Below, one piece after another: positions 1 to 6,760 of a stretch of 48,440 nucleotides of DNA. The DNA lies in NCBI RefSeq assembly GCF_024494355.1, contig NZ_JAKNQY010000021.1, forward strand, positions 1 through 48,440, read 5' to 3'. Below the pieces are notes generated by a model. It was not told where the DNA came from, did no database searches, and was given only the letters and a program-made list of their open reading frames with translations. The position numbers and the translations under genes are program-made. This stretch comes from Pseudomonas sp. Q11. Its GTDB lineage: Bacteria > Pseudomonadota > Gammaproteobacteria > Pseudomonadales > Pseudomonadaceae. Numbering within the stretch: position 1 is the stretch's first letter; each line of letters opens with the position of its first letter.

Positions 1-51
1 CTTCAATATTCCAACCTCTTGATTTTCTGTAAGAAAATTCGGGGATCCCTC

Positions 52-900
52 AGGGACAGACCACGTTTTCTGTGATGTATTTTTAGGGGCTGAAACAGTA
101 GGAAATATAACGAGGTGATGTCTTTTCTTGGGGGGGCTAAGCTTTTGACTCGACTTGTATGAAAAGGACTCTCCCTATATGCCACGCAGAGCGCGCGTCT
201 TGATACCGGGTGTACCCTTGCATCTAATTCAGCGAGGGAATAATCGATCGGTTTGTTTTTTTTCGGATGATGATTATCTTTTTTATATGGAGCTGCTCGC
301 TGAGCAAGCCAGTAAAAGCGGATGTGATATTCATGCGTGGTGTTTAATGAGTAATCATGTCCATTTGTTGGTCAGTCCTCAAGAGCAAAGTAGTGCGGGC
401 TCGCTTATGAAGGGCATAGGGCAGAGATATGTGCAGTACGTGAATCGTACATATGGACGCAGTGGGACCCTATGGGAGGGGCGCTTTCGCTCATGTCTTG
501 TTCAAAGTGATAGCTATGTTTTGGCTTGTTATCGTTATATAGAAATGAATCCTGTCCGGGCAAAGATGGTAACGCATCCGGCGGAATATCGTTGGTCGAG
601 TTATCGTGCTAACGCACAATCAGAATCTTCGTATTTTATTACCCCGCATGCTCAGTACCTGTCGCTTGGGGGGGCGAATATATCGACTGCAGAAGCTTAC
701 AGGGAGCTTTTTAGAAACGATTTGGGTGTAGGGCTGGTTGACCAAATTCGGGCCGCGACCAATGGTAACTATGTGCTTGGTGGCTCGCGATTTGCTACTG
801 AAATTGAAGCGATGATCGGACGGCGAGCTCAGCGGGGCCGCCCGGGGCGTCCGGGAAGGCGCTCATTGCCTTAGTTAGAAAACGTGGTCTGTCCCCGTAT
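52..900 (+). mobile_element. RAYT element with inverted terminal repeats
   Basis: The transposase gene at 179-874 lies between two inverted copies of a short sequence. The left end (52-79) reads GGGACAGACCACGTTTTC followed by TGTGATGTA. The right end (878-900) is its reverse complement, AAAACGTGGTCTGTCCCC followed by GTAT. REP-associated tyrosine transposases are known to sit between inverted REP-like repeats and to act on them. The same two ends recur fused together, without the gene, at 1763-1810 and 2106-2153. Base composition is clearly AT-richer than the rest of the window. The exact outer boundary of the element and any target preference cannot be fixed from one copy. Confidence 0.75.
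179..874 (+). CDS. REP-associated tyrosine transposase (Y1/IS200-like)
   Basis: This 231-residue protein has the Y1 (HUH) single-strand transposase fold of the TnpA_REP/RAYT family. It opens with the usual MPRRAR start and a LIQRGNN block. The metal-binding HUH motif is visible in NHVHLLV, near residue 58. The helix with the expected catalytic tyrosine is in CYRYIEMNPVRA, near residue 120. The family nicks and rejoins single-stranded REP hairpins in the cytoplasm. The ATG at 179 matches the family start; an in-frame TTG lies 24 bases upstream. The tail is Arg/Gly/Pro-rich (GRPGRPGRRS). The reading frame is intact, so the enzyme may be active. Codon use is AT-rich compared with the neighbours, which suggests recent acquisition. 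Confidence 0.9.
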   Translation: MPRRARVLIPGVPLHLIQRGNNRSVCFFSDDDYLFYMELLAEQASKSGCDIHAWCLMSNHVHLLVSPQEQSSAGSLMKGIGQRYVQYVNRTYGRSGTLWEGRFRSCLVQSDSYVLACYRYIEMNPVRAKMVTHPAEYRWSSYRANAQSESSYFITPHAQYLSLGGANISTAEAYRELFRNDLGVGLVDQIRAATNGNYVLGGSRFATEIEAMIGRRAQRGRPGRPGRRSLP

Positions 901-1433
901 TCCCTTCTTTAGCAGTGCCACCTATCCCGGCGATGTGAATCCGCTTCGCGATTACGGGACAGAGGCCGCTAAGGCTGCGTTGGAAATTGCGTTGCTGAAG
1001 GGGGCAGGGAAGTATCTGGATGGGACTGGGGCTTCGGTGCTAGTCTCGGGGGGGGGCAAAAGGTGTAGGAGCCGCAGGCCAAAAGCTGCCATCTGCTTTA
1101 CCAGATAACTTGACTGGTTATGCGAACCCGAAAGATATCCGGTTCACGCAAGATAGTGTTTCGAATACCTTCAAGGATGGCCAAGCTCTCCAGTCAACAA
1201 TTGACGGGCTGAAGTCAGGGAGAATTTCTCCAGATGACTTGCCTCCTATCCGGGTATTTGAGAAGGACGGAGCGGTTTACAGTTTGGATAATAGACGATT
1301 GCTTGCTGCGTCTGAGGCGGGCGTTCCAATTAAAGTTGTTCCGGCTACGCCAGCAGAGGTTGCCAAGGAAGGATGGAAAATGACTACGCCCAATAATGGT
1401 TCGATTATCTGTGTTCGAGGCGTTTGTAAGTGA
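901..1433 (+). pseudogene. Polymorphic toxin C-terminal fragment (ParB-like domain), frameshifted
   Basis: This is the tail of a larger toxin with its N-terminus missing. Sequence resembling the repeat/toxin linker of Rhs- or hemagglutinin-type polymorphic toxins (GDVNPLRDYGTEAAKAALE) begins directly after the right end of the RAYT element. A nine-G run at 1048-1056 then breaks the frame. Removing one G joins the linker to the downstream frame, which reads through KLPSALPDNLTGYANPKDIR into a ParB/Srx-like module. That module contains DLPPIRVFEKDGAVYSLDNR and ends ICVRGVCK at 1433. The downstream part resembles ParB-like nuclease toxin domains at Rhs C-termini. With no secretion domain and no own start it is probably not functional. 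A G-tract sequencing error cannot be excluded. Confidence 0.7.
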
Positions 1434-1440
1434 GGGTCGT

Positions 1441-1692
1441 ATGAGTTTTGAACGAGTTAGAGATATACAGACAAAAGAAGATCTTGCGGATTTTGTTGGA
1501 GAGTTCAGAGAAGGATTGGTACTTAATCCCAATGACTGGGAAAATCCGGACTTAGAGAGATTTTTAGCTGCAATGGAAGCCTGGATTAGGTCAATAGATA
1601 TGTATGCAAAAAACTCTGGCGATAGTGATGTTGCTAGCCCTAGCTGGAGTACTTTTGCAAAGATATTGTGTGCATCGAAAGTTTATGAGTAG
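1441..1692 (+). CDS. DUF7660-like small acidic protein, probable immunity partner
   Basis: This is an 83-residue acidic protein. The core motifs are ADFVGEFREGL, WENPDLERFLAAMEAWI and, at the end, FAKILCASKVYE, which resemble the DUF7660 family. It starts 7 bases after the toxin fragment's stop codon, the position normally taken by an immunity gene behind a polymorphic toxin. An RBS-like GAGGG lies about 6 bases upstream of the ATG at 1441, and a strong terminator follows at 1714-1742. The immunity role is inferred only from position and family. The gene is intact although its cognate toxin is damaged, so it could persist as an orphan immunity gene. An in-frame start at 1396 would overlap the toxin and is less likely. 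Confidence 0.65.
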   Translation: MSFERVRDIQTKEDLADFVGEFREGLVLNPNDWENPDLERFLAAMEAWIRSIDMYAKNSGDSDVASPSWSTFAKILCASKVYE

Positions 1693-1713
1693 TTGTTCTG
1701 CATAGACTTCACT

Positions 1714-1742
1714 CAACACCGGCCCTGTGCCGGTGTTGTTTT
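1714..1742 (+). terminator. Rho-independent terminator of the immunity-like gene
   Basis: A perfect 10-bp stem (CAACACCGGC pairing with GCCGGTGTTG) with a 5-base loop is followed by TTTT. It lies 22 bases after the stop codon at 1692. Confidence 0.8.
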
Positions 1743-1762
1743 ATCTGCTTACTGCAGATAAC

Positions 1763-1810
1763 GGGGGCAGACCACGTTTTCTGTGATGTAGAAACGTGGT
1801 CTGTCCCCGT
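1763..1810. mobile_element. Miniature RAYT-derived hairpin, copy 1
   Basis: The left end of the RAYT element, through its TGTGATGTA segment, is joined directly to its right end (GAAACGTGGTCTGTCCCC). This forms a 48-base imperfect palindrome with no coding capacity. It looks like an internally deleted, MITE-like or REPIN-like derivative that the nearby transposase could act on. Confidence 0.75.
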
Positions 1811-1816
1811 ATTACT

Positions 1817-2035
1817 AAAGAAGATCTTGCGGATTTTGTTGGAGAGTTCAGAGAAGGATTGGTACTTAATCCCAATGACTGGGAAAATCCGGACTTAGAG
1901 AGATTTTTAGCTGCAATGGAAGCCTGGATTAGGTCAATAGATATGTATGCAAAAAACTCTGGCGATAGTGATGTTGCTAGCCCTAGCTGGAGTACTTTTG
2001 CAAAGATATTGTGTGCATCGAAAGTTTATGAGTAG
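1817..2035 (+). pseudogene. Headless duplicate of the DUF7660-like gene
   Basis: This copy is identical to residues 12-83 of the gene at 1441-1692 but lacks its first eleven codons and its RBS. The reading frame runs upstream into the hairpin, where a GTG at 1796 would give a 79-residue chimera beginning MVCPRITKED, with no obvious RBS. It is part of the 343-bp duplication and is probably not expressed, although read-through from the first copy is possible because the frame is open. Confidence 0.75.
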
Positions 2036-2056
2036 TTGTTCTGCATAGACTTCACT

Positions 2057-2085
2057 CAACACCGGCCCTGTGCCGGTGTTGTTTT
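2057..2085 (+). terminator. Duplicated terminator
   Basis: An identical copy of the 10-bp stem terminator at 1714-1742, carried along by the 343-bp duplication. Confidence 0.75.
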
Positions 2086-2105
2086 ATCTGCTTACTGCAG
2101 ATAAC

Positions 2106-2153
2106 GGGGACAGACCACGTTTTCTGTGATGTAGAAGCGTGGTCTGTCCCCGT
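2106..2153. mobile_element. Miniature RAYT-derived hairpin, copy 2
   Basis: The second 48-base hairpin differs from copy 1 at two positions. Its right edge directly abuts the truncated HigB-like reading frame, so it marks the point where that gene was cut. Confidence 0.75.
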
Positions 2154-2158
2154 ATTAC

Positions 2159-2257
2159 TATCAGTCGATTGATCCGTGAGGTGATACGAGCTCTGCCGGT
2201 GCCATCCTTGAGCTTTTTCAGCCAGGATCGGAATTTGCTAGATTCGATCTTCTTCAT
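2159..2257 (-). pseudogene. HigB/RelE-like toxin, N-terminal stub only
   Basis: Read on the minus strand from the ATG at 2257, the 33 residues before the hairpin begin MKKIESSKFRSWLKKLKDGT and continue RARITSRINRLI. This matches the start of the small phage-derived addiction-module killer family (RelE/ParE superfamily, Gp49-like). The frame then enters the hairpin and soon stops. About two thirds of the usual ~95-residue toxin and the expected downstream antitoxin are missing. A palindrome of the type that antitoxins bind remains upstream (2267-2281). The stub cannot be a working toxin. Confidence 0.65.
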
Positions 2258-2266
2258 GAAATGTAG

Positions 2267-2281
2267 TCTGTAAAATACAGA
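2267..2281 (-). promoter_or_regulatory. Palindrome upstream of the HigB-like stub
   Basis: A perfect inverted repeat, TCTGTA-AAA-TACAGA, lies 10 bases upstream of the stub's ATG. Toxin-antitoxin operons of this kind are usually autorepressed at such a site. That function here is inference. Confidence 0.4.
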
Positions 2282-2343
2282 AAAAGCAAGGCTGCATATT
2301 TAGGGTCAAGCGTGTGCCTTGTTATTCCATTAATTAGAAAGTG

Positions 2344-2371
2344 AAACGGGCGACCCAGAGGTCGCCCGTTT
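2344..2371. terminator. Bidirectional terminator hairpin
   Basis: A 12-bp perfect stem (AAACGGGCGACC pairing with GGTCGCCCGTTT) has a four-base loop. It lies just past the stop of the minus-strand gene 2375-2647, with a short T-run on each strand. Confidence 0.7.
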
Positions 2372-2374
2372 TCG

Positions 2375-2647
2375 TTACTCAGCAGCTTGCGCCCGCAACC
2401 GTCTCCCAATCACATCCAGCACATCACACCCATCACGCAACGCTATCGTCAGCATCTTGCAGAAGTCCGTAAGCACCACCGTATCGGAGCTGATATCCGA
2501 CCGGAACGCGATGTTTTCAAGTAACTGGGTCACGGTGCGGATGCGGTAGTCGGCGGTTTCGAAGAGGACGTCCAGCGGGGCTTCGGTGTCGATGAGCAGG
2601 GTGGCCGGGGTGCAGTCGATTCCGGTGATGGGCATGTATCTGGTCAT
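2375..2647 (-). CDS. Small hypothetical protein, DUF3077/DUF6124-like
   Basis: This 90-residue protein has an N-terminal threonine/proline stretch (ITGIDCTPATLLIDTEAPLD) and a predicted helical remainder ending LRAQAAE. The layout recalls short Pseudomonas proteins annotated DUF3077 or DUF6124, which occur in several diverged copies per genome and have no known function. I see no signal peptide or membrane segment. The start at 2647 is a choice; a second ATG lies four codons downstream (2635), and neither has a strong RBS. A good terminator follows, so it is likely its own transcript. The coding call is supported by the terminator and family resemblance; the family name is tentative. Confidence 0.55.
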   Translation of the reverse strand: MTRYMPITGIDCTPATLLIDTEAPLDVLFETADYRIRTVTQLLENIAFRSDISSDTVVLTDFCKMLTIALRDGCDVLDVIGRRLRAQAAE

Positions 2648-2830
2648 AATCAGAGTCTCGAAAGTTGATGAGTCTCTCTGTAGATCGGGTCGCCAAACCC
2701 GGTCGCCTTTTTGGGGGACGAGGGACTATAGGGCGACCCGCTCTTGAGCTACAAGACACCGCTTTCCGAGCTTCATGTAGGACCTTTGGCCTGGCAGTTG
2801 TCGGCTTTGGCTGAGGCAACGCAGGCGACT

Positions 2831-2870
2831 GCTGCGCAGTCGAGCGGGAGCAAGCTCCCTCGCCACAGGG
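2831..2870. repeat. Solitary REP (GTGGCGAGGGAGC family)
   Basis: A single half of the common P. fluorescens-group palindrome: AGCGGGAGCAAGCTCCCTCG followed by CCACAGGG. It lies downstream of the minus-strand DUF899 gene, with no partner half nearby. Confidence 0.8.
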
Positions 2871-2899
2871 TTCGCGCTCGACTTGCGCGGGTTGGCGTA

Positions 2900-3631
2900 T
2901 CAGCCATGGCAGCAGCTATGAGGCTTCGCTTCCTCGTATTTATCGTGATGTCGCACCCAATCCATGATTTCGTCTTCGTTGCGGCCCTTGGGCGTGAGGT
3001 CGAGGTAGTTGTAGGTGCCGACCAGGATGTCGAGGCCGCGGGCATAGGTGGAGTAGGTGTGGAAGATGTCGCCGGCTTCGTTGCGATAGAAGACGCTCAG
3101 GCCGGGGAGTTCGCCTTCGGTGGTGTCGGTTTTTTCGTAGTTGTAGGTGGCTTTTTTGGCTGAGACGTCTTCGGGTTTGAAGCTGACGCCGAAGTCGTAG
3201 TTGAAGTCGCAGCCTTCTGACGAGACCCAGTCGAAGGTCCAGCCCATGCGACGTTTGAACGGCTGGAACTCGGCGAACGGCGCGCGGGAGACGGCGACCA
3301 CGGCGACGTCGTGGTGGGCCAGGTGTTGGTTGGCGCCGTCGATGTGGTCGGACAGGAACGAGCAGCCCTGGCAGCCTTCTGTCCAGCCGGGGCCGAACAT
3401 GAAGTGGTAGATGATCAGTTGGCTGCGGCCGCCGAACAGGTCGGCCAGGCTCAGTTCGCCGTGGGGGCCCTGGAAGCGGTAGGGTTTGTCGATTTTTACC
3501 CAGGGCAGGGCGCGGCGTTCGGCGCTGAGTTTGTCGCGTTCGCGGGTGAAGGCTTTTTCGTGGATCAGGTGCTGGCGACGGGCGGCGAGCCATTCTTCCC
3601 GCGAGACGACGGCATGATTTTCTACGTTCAT
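2900..3631 (-). CDS. DUF899 family thioredoxin-like protein
   Basis: This 243-residue cytoplasmic protein of the DUF899 family is predicted to have a thioredoxin/AhpC-like fold. Family marks include an early VSREEWLAARR segment, the LADLFGGRSQLIIYHFMFGP strand block and the GWTEGCQGCSFLSDHIDG motif with a CxxC pair near residues 90-93. A FDWVSSEGCDFNYDFG block follows, and the protein ends KPHSCCHG. The start at 3631 is chosen because an AGGAG lies about 8 bases upstream. A longer frame to 3739 has no RBS. The family has no settled function; redox activity is suggested by the fold and the CxxC. It has no operon partner here, with a solitary REP downstream. Confidence 0.85.
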   Translation of the reverse strand: MNVENHAVVSREEWLAARRQHLIHEKAFTRERDKLSAERRALPWVKIDKPYRFQGPHGELSLADLFGGRSQLIIYHFMFGPGWTEGCQGCSFLSDHIDGANQHLAHHDVAVVAVSRAPFAEFQPFKRRMGWTFDWVSSEGCDFNYDFGVSFKPEDVSAKKATYNYEKTDTTEGELPGLSVFYRNEAGDIFHTYSTYARGLDILVGTYNYLDLTPKGRNEDEIMDWVRHHDKYEEAKPHSCCHG

Positions 3632-3819
3632 GGTGAATTCTCCTGCGTGGCAGAGCCGCTGAGTCGGCACTTTCTGTAAGTGGTCGTCTGGCCCTGGATG
3701 AATTCGACAAGCCGTTGGTCGGCTTGTGAAATAGCCCATCGGTAAGCCCGGCTGAACGGCGGCGTAGCGCCTCGGTCACACCTTAAGTAGGCATCTCACT
3801 CTTTGGAGGATGGACCAGG

Positions 3820-4212
3820 ATGACGACTTATAACTGGGACTTGATCGAACGGTTGTTGCACGAAGTGCAGAACGGCGCCGGCCACAGCTTTACCCCTCGG
3901 CCTTATGCGGAGCAGTACGCGGCCGAGAAAGCGGCTGCAGGCGAGGAGATCGAGAACCTCGATCATCTGAAAACGGTCGCCGGGGAGTACGAAAAGTTGC
4001 TGCTGGAGCGCGGCTATATCGAGCCTCGGCCAGAGGAAGACGGCGGTAACGGCGAGAACTTTGTGCTGACGGTGCGCGGCTCGCGGTTGTTGAGCCTGAT
4101 CGACAGCAGCATCCCGGGCAATGATCATCCGCGCCAGGTGCTGGATGAGCAGGACGATGCGCTGGATGAATTTACCTTTGATGAGGTGGCTTCGAAGGCG
4201 CAAATTGCCTAG
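3820..4212 (+). CDS. Hypothetical protein, DUF2513-like winged helix
   Basis: This 130-residue protein begins MTTYNWDLIERLLHEVQNGA, a pattern like the first helix of DUF2513 proteins, which are small putative winged-helix DNA-binding proteins. A middle segment (HLKTVAGEYEKLLLERGYIE) and a later LTVRGSRLLSLI strand-helix would fit the recognition helix and wing. The C-terminal 30 residues are acidic. There is no signal peptide. GGAGG precedes the ATG by about ten bases. It stands alone: the gene upstream is divergent and a REPIN follows immediately. Function is unknown; a regulatory role is only suggested by the possible fold. Confidence 0.6.
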   Translation: MTTYNWDLIERLLHEVQNGAGHSFTPRPYAEQYAAEKAAAGEEIENLDHLKTVAGEYEKLLLERGYIEPRPEEDGGNGENFVLTVRGSRLLSLIDSSIPGNDHPRQVLDEQDDALDEFTFDEVASKAQIA

Positions 4213-4228
4213 AGCCGGGCGCAGATAT

Positions 4229-4318
4229 TGTGGGAGCGGGCTTGCTCGCGAAAGCGGTGTGTCAGTTAACAATTATGTCGACTGATACACCGCTTTCGCG
4301 AGCAAGCCCGCTCCCACA
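4229..4318. repeat. REPIN (GTGGGAGCGGGC family)
   Basis: Two inverted copies of TGTGGGAGCGGGCTTGCTCG face each other across a short centre and fill the gap between convergent genes. The arms match almost perfectly, including the AAAGCGGTGT/ACACCGCTTT inner segment. Confidence 0.9.
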
Positions 4319-4334
4319 TTGGATCTCAGTGGTT

Positions 4335-5201
4335 TTATGAACGGGTTGCTTTCAGGCACTTCAAGTCGCTGAAATCCTTTTTCACCCGGTCGATCTTCCT
4401 TAACAAGTGTTCGCGCTGCTGCGGGGTGCTGTCGGCCATCACGTCCACCAGCAGGCTGCGGGCCTGGGCTTCGGTTTTGTCGAAGGCCTGGCGGTAGGCG
4501 GGGGTCCATAGGCTTTCGCGGTTGACCAGCAGTTGCTCGATGCGTTTGGGGAAATCGGGGCGGTGGCGCTGGGCCACGGCTTCGCTGAACTGGTTCTGCC
4601 AGTGAGCGCGATTGGCGATCCATTGCTGGTTTTGATCGCCCAAGGCGCGGGACCAGGCTTGCACGCGTTGGCGCTGGGTTTCGCTGAGCGGGCCGAGCCA
4701 GTCGTTCAGGCGTTTCTCCATGCGTTCGCTGCGCTCCTGGATCTGCTGTTGCAACGTCGGCTTGAGGTATTGCTGCTGGCGTTTGCGTTGGTCTTTGACG
4801 AACGCGGCGTCCATGTCGGCGACCTGATCGTCGTTCAACCCCTGCAATAACTCGATGGCCGACGGCGTGATTTCCCGGGCGGTTTCGGCGATGGCGGCCC
4901 TGGCCTCCCTAGTACGCTGTTGCAGGGCCTGGTCGGTCACCTGGTGGGTTTGCACCATGTTCTTCAAGCGGTCCAGCCAGTCAAGGTAGCCGGGCAGTTG
5001 TGTGGTGCAATGCCAGTTCAGGTGTTCATTGAGACGGTCGTTGAACCAGTCCTTTTGCTCGCCATTGATGTCCAGATAGTCGTTGAGCGTCCAGGGGATG
5101 ATCAGGTCGAGGTTGCGGTAGGCCAGACCCACGCGGCTGCAGGCGGTGACGGTGAGCAGCAGGGCCATGAGCAGGGCGATGCGAGTGAACCAGCGCGACA
5201 T
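4335..5201 (-). CDS. DUF6279 family lipoprotein
   Basis: This 288-residue predicted lipoprotein has a hydrophobic N-terminal signal followed by a lipobox ending VTAC near residue 21. After the acylated cysteine comes the DUF6279 signature region: LAYRNLDLIIPWTLNDYLD, then a long, mostly helical, Arg/Gln-rich domain. It would sit in the envelope, probably on the outer membrane facing the periplasm. The start at 5201 is chosen for the AAGGA about 7 bases upstream and the clean signal peptide; an in-frame ATG seven codons earlier is less likely. The helical part resembles a chaperone or lipase-foldase-like coil, but the family has no assigned function. It is transcribed in the same direction as the porin gene upstream, about 110 bases away. 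Confidence 0.85.
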   Translation of the reverse strand: MSRWFTRIALLMALLLTVTACSRVGLAYRNLDLIIPWTLNDYLDINGEQKDWFNDRLNEHLNWHCTTQLPGYLDWLDRLKNMVQTHQVTDQALQQRTREARAAIAETAREITPSAIELLQGLNDDQVADMDAAFVKDQRKRQQQYLKPTLQQQIQERSERMEKRLNDWLGPLSETQRQRVQAWSRALGDQNQQWIANRAHWQNQFSEAVAQRHRPDFPKRIEQLLVNRESLWTPAYRQAFDKTEAQARSLLVDVMADSTPQQREHLLRKIDRVKKDFSDLKCLKATRS

Positions 5202-5309
5202 AGCGAGTCCTTGCGAAGGCATGGGTTGCGAAGGTGTAACTGTCTTGTTTGAGCATGGCAGGTGCGCGGCAGTTCAGCCGATCGAATAAGTAACGCTTGG
5301 TAAAAAGGG

Positions 5310-6026
5310 TCAGTAAAAAGGGTGTGCCATCTTGAGGGTCAGCAGGCCGTCGCATTCGCTGTTGTGGCCGGAGTACGCCGAGCAACTGCTGCCGCTCAGG
5401 CTTGAGTCGCTGTAGATCAGGTCCAGGTCGATGCCTCTCCAGGGGCGGGAAATTTTCAACGACCAGTCGCTGAAACTGCCTACGTAACCGTCCTCCACCG
5501 ACACCGGTGAGTTGTACTGGTGGGTGGTGTACTTGGCGCTGATGCCAATGCCAAACGGCACGTTGCCGCCCAGGTCGGCAAACAGGGTGCTGTTCTGTTT
5601 GTCCGGGTCGTTGCTGAAGGCTGCGCCGAAACGGCTGCCCAGCATGGTCAGGCCACCGAAGAATTCCTGGCTGTCGAGCGTGTCAAGAGTGGGATAGCTG
5701 TAGTGGATCAGGCCGATTTCGTAACCCAGGGTCTGGTCGAAGGGCTGTTTAAAGCCCATGTAGGAATCGACTTCAAGATTGCTCGAGGGGCTCAGGCCAA
5801 CGCTGGGCGACCACTGGCCTACGTACCAGCCGCTGTCGTGGCTCAGGTCCAGGCCGCCATGAAACGAGCCGGTGCTCGACGGCGTGACCAGGCCCTGGGC
5901 CATGCTGCGGCTGGGCGTGGTGCCGAGTTTGAGGTCGAAGTCGCCGAGCTCGTGCTGAAACACCTGCCCATGGGCGAAGGGGCACGCCAGCAGGCTGAGC
6001 GTCAGGGAGACAATGGGAAAGCGCAC
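5310..6026 (-). CDS. TorF family putative porin
   Basis: This 238-residue predicted outer-membrane beta-barrel has a signal peptide (MRFPIVSLTLSLLACPFAHG). The rest is a series of alternating beta strands ending in an aromatic residue (MAHPFY), the usual barrel-insertion signal. The order of strands (SFHGGLDLSH, GWYVGQW, YEIGLIHYSYP, IGISAKYTTH, WSLKISRPW) fits the short gcw_chp/TorF porin family. The start is a GTG at 6026: an in-frame stop lies two codons upstream, and GGAG precedes the GTG by about 6 bases. Two cysteines near the C-terminus (SSCSAYSGHNSEC) could form an extracellular loop disulphide. Substrate is unknown. Confidence 0.8.
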   Translation of the reverse strand: MRFPIVSLTLSLLACPFAHGQVFQHELGDFDLKLGTTPSRSMAQGLVTPSSTGSFHGGLDLSHDSGWYVGQWSPSVGLSPSSNLEVDSYMGFKQPFDQTLGYEIGLIHYSYPTLDTLDSQEFFGGLTMLGSRFGAAFSNDPDKQNSTLFADLGGNVPFGIGISAKYTTHQYNSPVSVEDGYVGSFSDWSLKISRPWRGIDLDLIYSDSSLSGSSCSAYSGHNSECDGLLTLKMAHPFY

Positions 6027-6169
6027 GCTTCACTCCATGGATAGCGAGGAGCAGGAACGGACATCAAGCTGAAACACTTGAGCTAGAGAGGTGCAAGCAT
6101 ACCGGCGAATGCTCGGCAGCGAAGGCCGTTCGTCGTTTTTTGCAGGATGAGGGTAAGCGGGGAGGTTCC

Positions 6170-6206
6170 AGTCCAAGCGCTTCGAAGCTCAAAGCGCTTT
6201 GGGACT
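6170..6206 (-). terminator. Hairpin downstream of the small SutA-like gene
   Basis: An imperfect stem built on AAGCGCTT and AAAGCGCT with outer AGTCC/GGACT pairing starts 15 bases after the stop of the minus-strand gene at 6221. There is no T-run, so termination is uncertain. Confidence 0.35.
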
Positions 6207-6220
6207 AGGTGACGCGCGGG

Positions 6221-6409
6221 TTACTTCTTGCCCAGGCTGATCTGCTTGGACGGACCGAATGTCTGGCCGCTGACGCCCTTGGCAATTTGCTGGATTTCAC
6301 CGCCGGACTTGAGGAATGCAGCGATCTGGTCGTTGATAGACTCGCTGGTTTCAACGGCTGGAGCGGGCTTTGCTTTGCTGTTGGATGCTTTTACGCGCAT
6401 GACGGCCAT
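6221..6409 (-). CDS. Small conserved protein with SutA-like FLxxGGxxQxI motif
   Basis: This 62-residue basic protein begins MAVMRVKASNSKAKPA and ends FGPSKQISLGKK. Its centre, NDQIAAFLKSGGEIQQIAKG, has the pattern FLxxGGxxQxI. From memory the same pattern (FLSRGGKVQEI) occurs in SutA, a Pseudomonas RNA-polymerase-binding regulator, which is longer and acidic at its N-terminus. I recognise this as a conserved small Pseudomonas protein of unknown function; a link to SutA is my inference. The ATG at 6409 has an ACAGG about 4-8 bases upstream; a second ATG three codons in (6400) is possible. A hairpin follows the stop. Confidence 0.65.
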   Translation of the reverse strand: MAVMRVKASNSKAKPAPAVETSESINDQIAAFLKSGGEIQQIAKGVSGQTFGPSKQISLGKK

Positions 6410-6727
6410 TAACCTGTAAATAATTAATTGGGCCAGGCATCGTACAGGAAATACTTGACAATTGCTTGGCAAATATACCCCTCAATTATCACGCCGGGCG
6501 CTGGAATAAGGGGCGATTAATGCCGTCATTATTGCCCTAAGCCACTGTTTTAAATAGCAACCCTCTGGACTGTATAACTTAAAATCGGCTGGCCGAAACG
6601 GCCTAGTGGGCCATTGTCTGCCTGACGAATGGCTGCATACGCGAGGAAAACCCACGGAAATCAACGGCTGCACAAGGCCCTTCTGGCCGCCCGCGCCAGA
6701 GGCCACGAAACACGCCGCAAAACCGGG

Positions 6728-6733
6728 TAGAAT
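6728..6733 (+). promoter_or_regulatory. Candidate -10 box for the CvfB-like gene
   Basis: TAGAAT lies 27 bases upstream of the ATG at 6761 in a GGGTAGAATGCCG context common for sigma-70 promoters in Pseudomonas. No convincing -35 is visible. The rest of the 350-base gap 6410-6760 shows only a small GGCCG/CGGCC hairpin near 6592-6604 and no gene I can support. Confidence 0.35.
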
Positions 6734-6760
6734 GCCGCCCACGCAATGAGGGTATTGGAA

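Larger units (their letters stand above)
1474..2159. repeat. 343-bp direct tandem duplication
   Basis: Bases 1474-1816 are repeated immediately as 1817-2159. I see only two mismatches, G1767 against A2110 and A1794 against G2137. Each unit carries most of the DUF7660-like gene, its terminator and one RAYT-type hairpin. Both mismatches lie inside the hairpins. The near identity points to a recent event, and the junctions coincide with the hairpin ends. Confidence 0.9.

Noticed and set aside
3..185. 60-codon minus-strand frame at the window start
   Set aside because: It overlaps the left end of the RAYT element and has no RBS or resemblance to a known protein.
2940..3779. 279-codon Arg/Pro-rich frame overlapping the DUF899 gene
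   Set aside because: A shifted frame of the DUF899 gene on the same strand. Its composition is typical of out-of-frame GC-rich sequence.
6482..6742. 86-codon minus-strand frame in the gap before the CvfB-like gene
   Set aside because: No RBS, family resemblance or coding pattern. It covers the candidate promoter of the CvfB-like gene.
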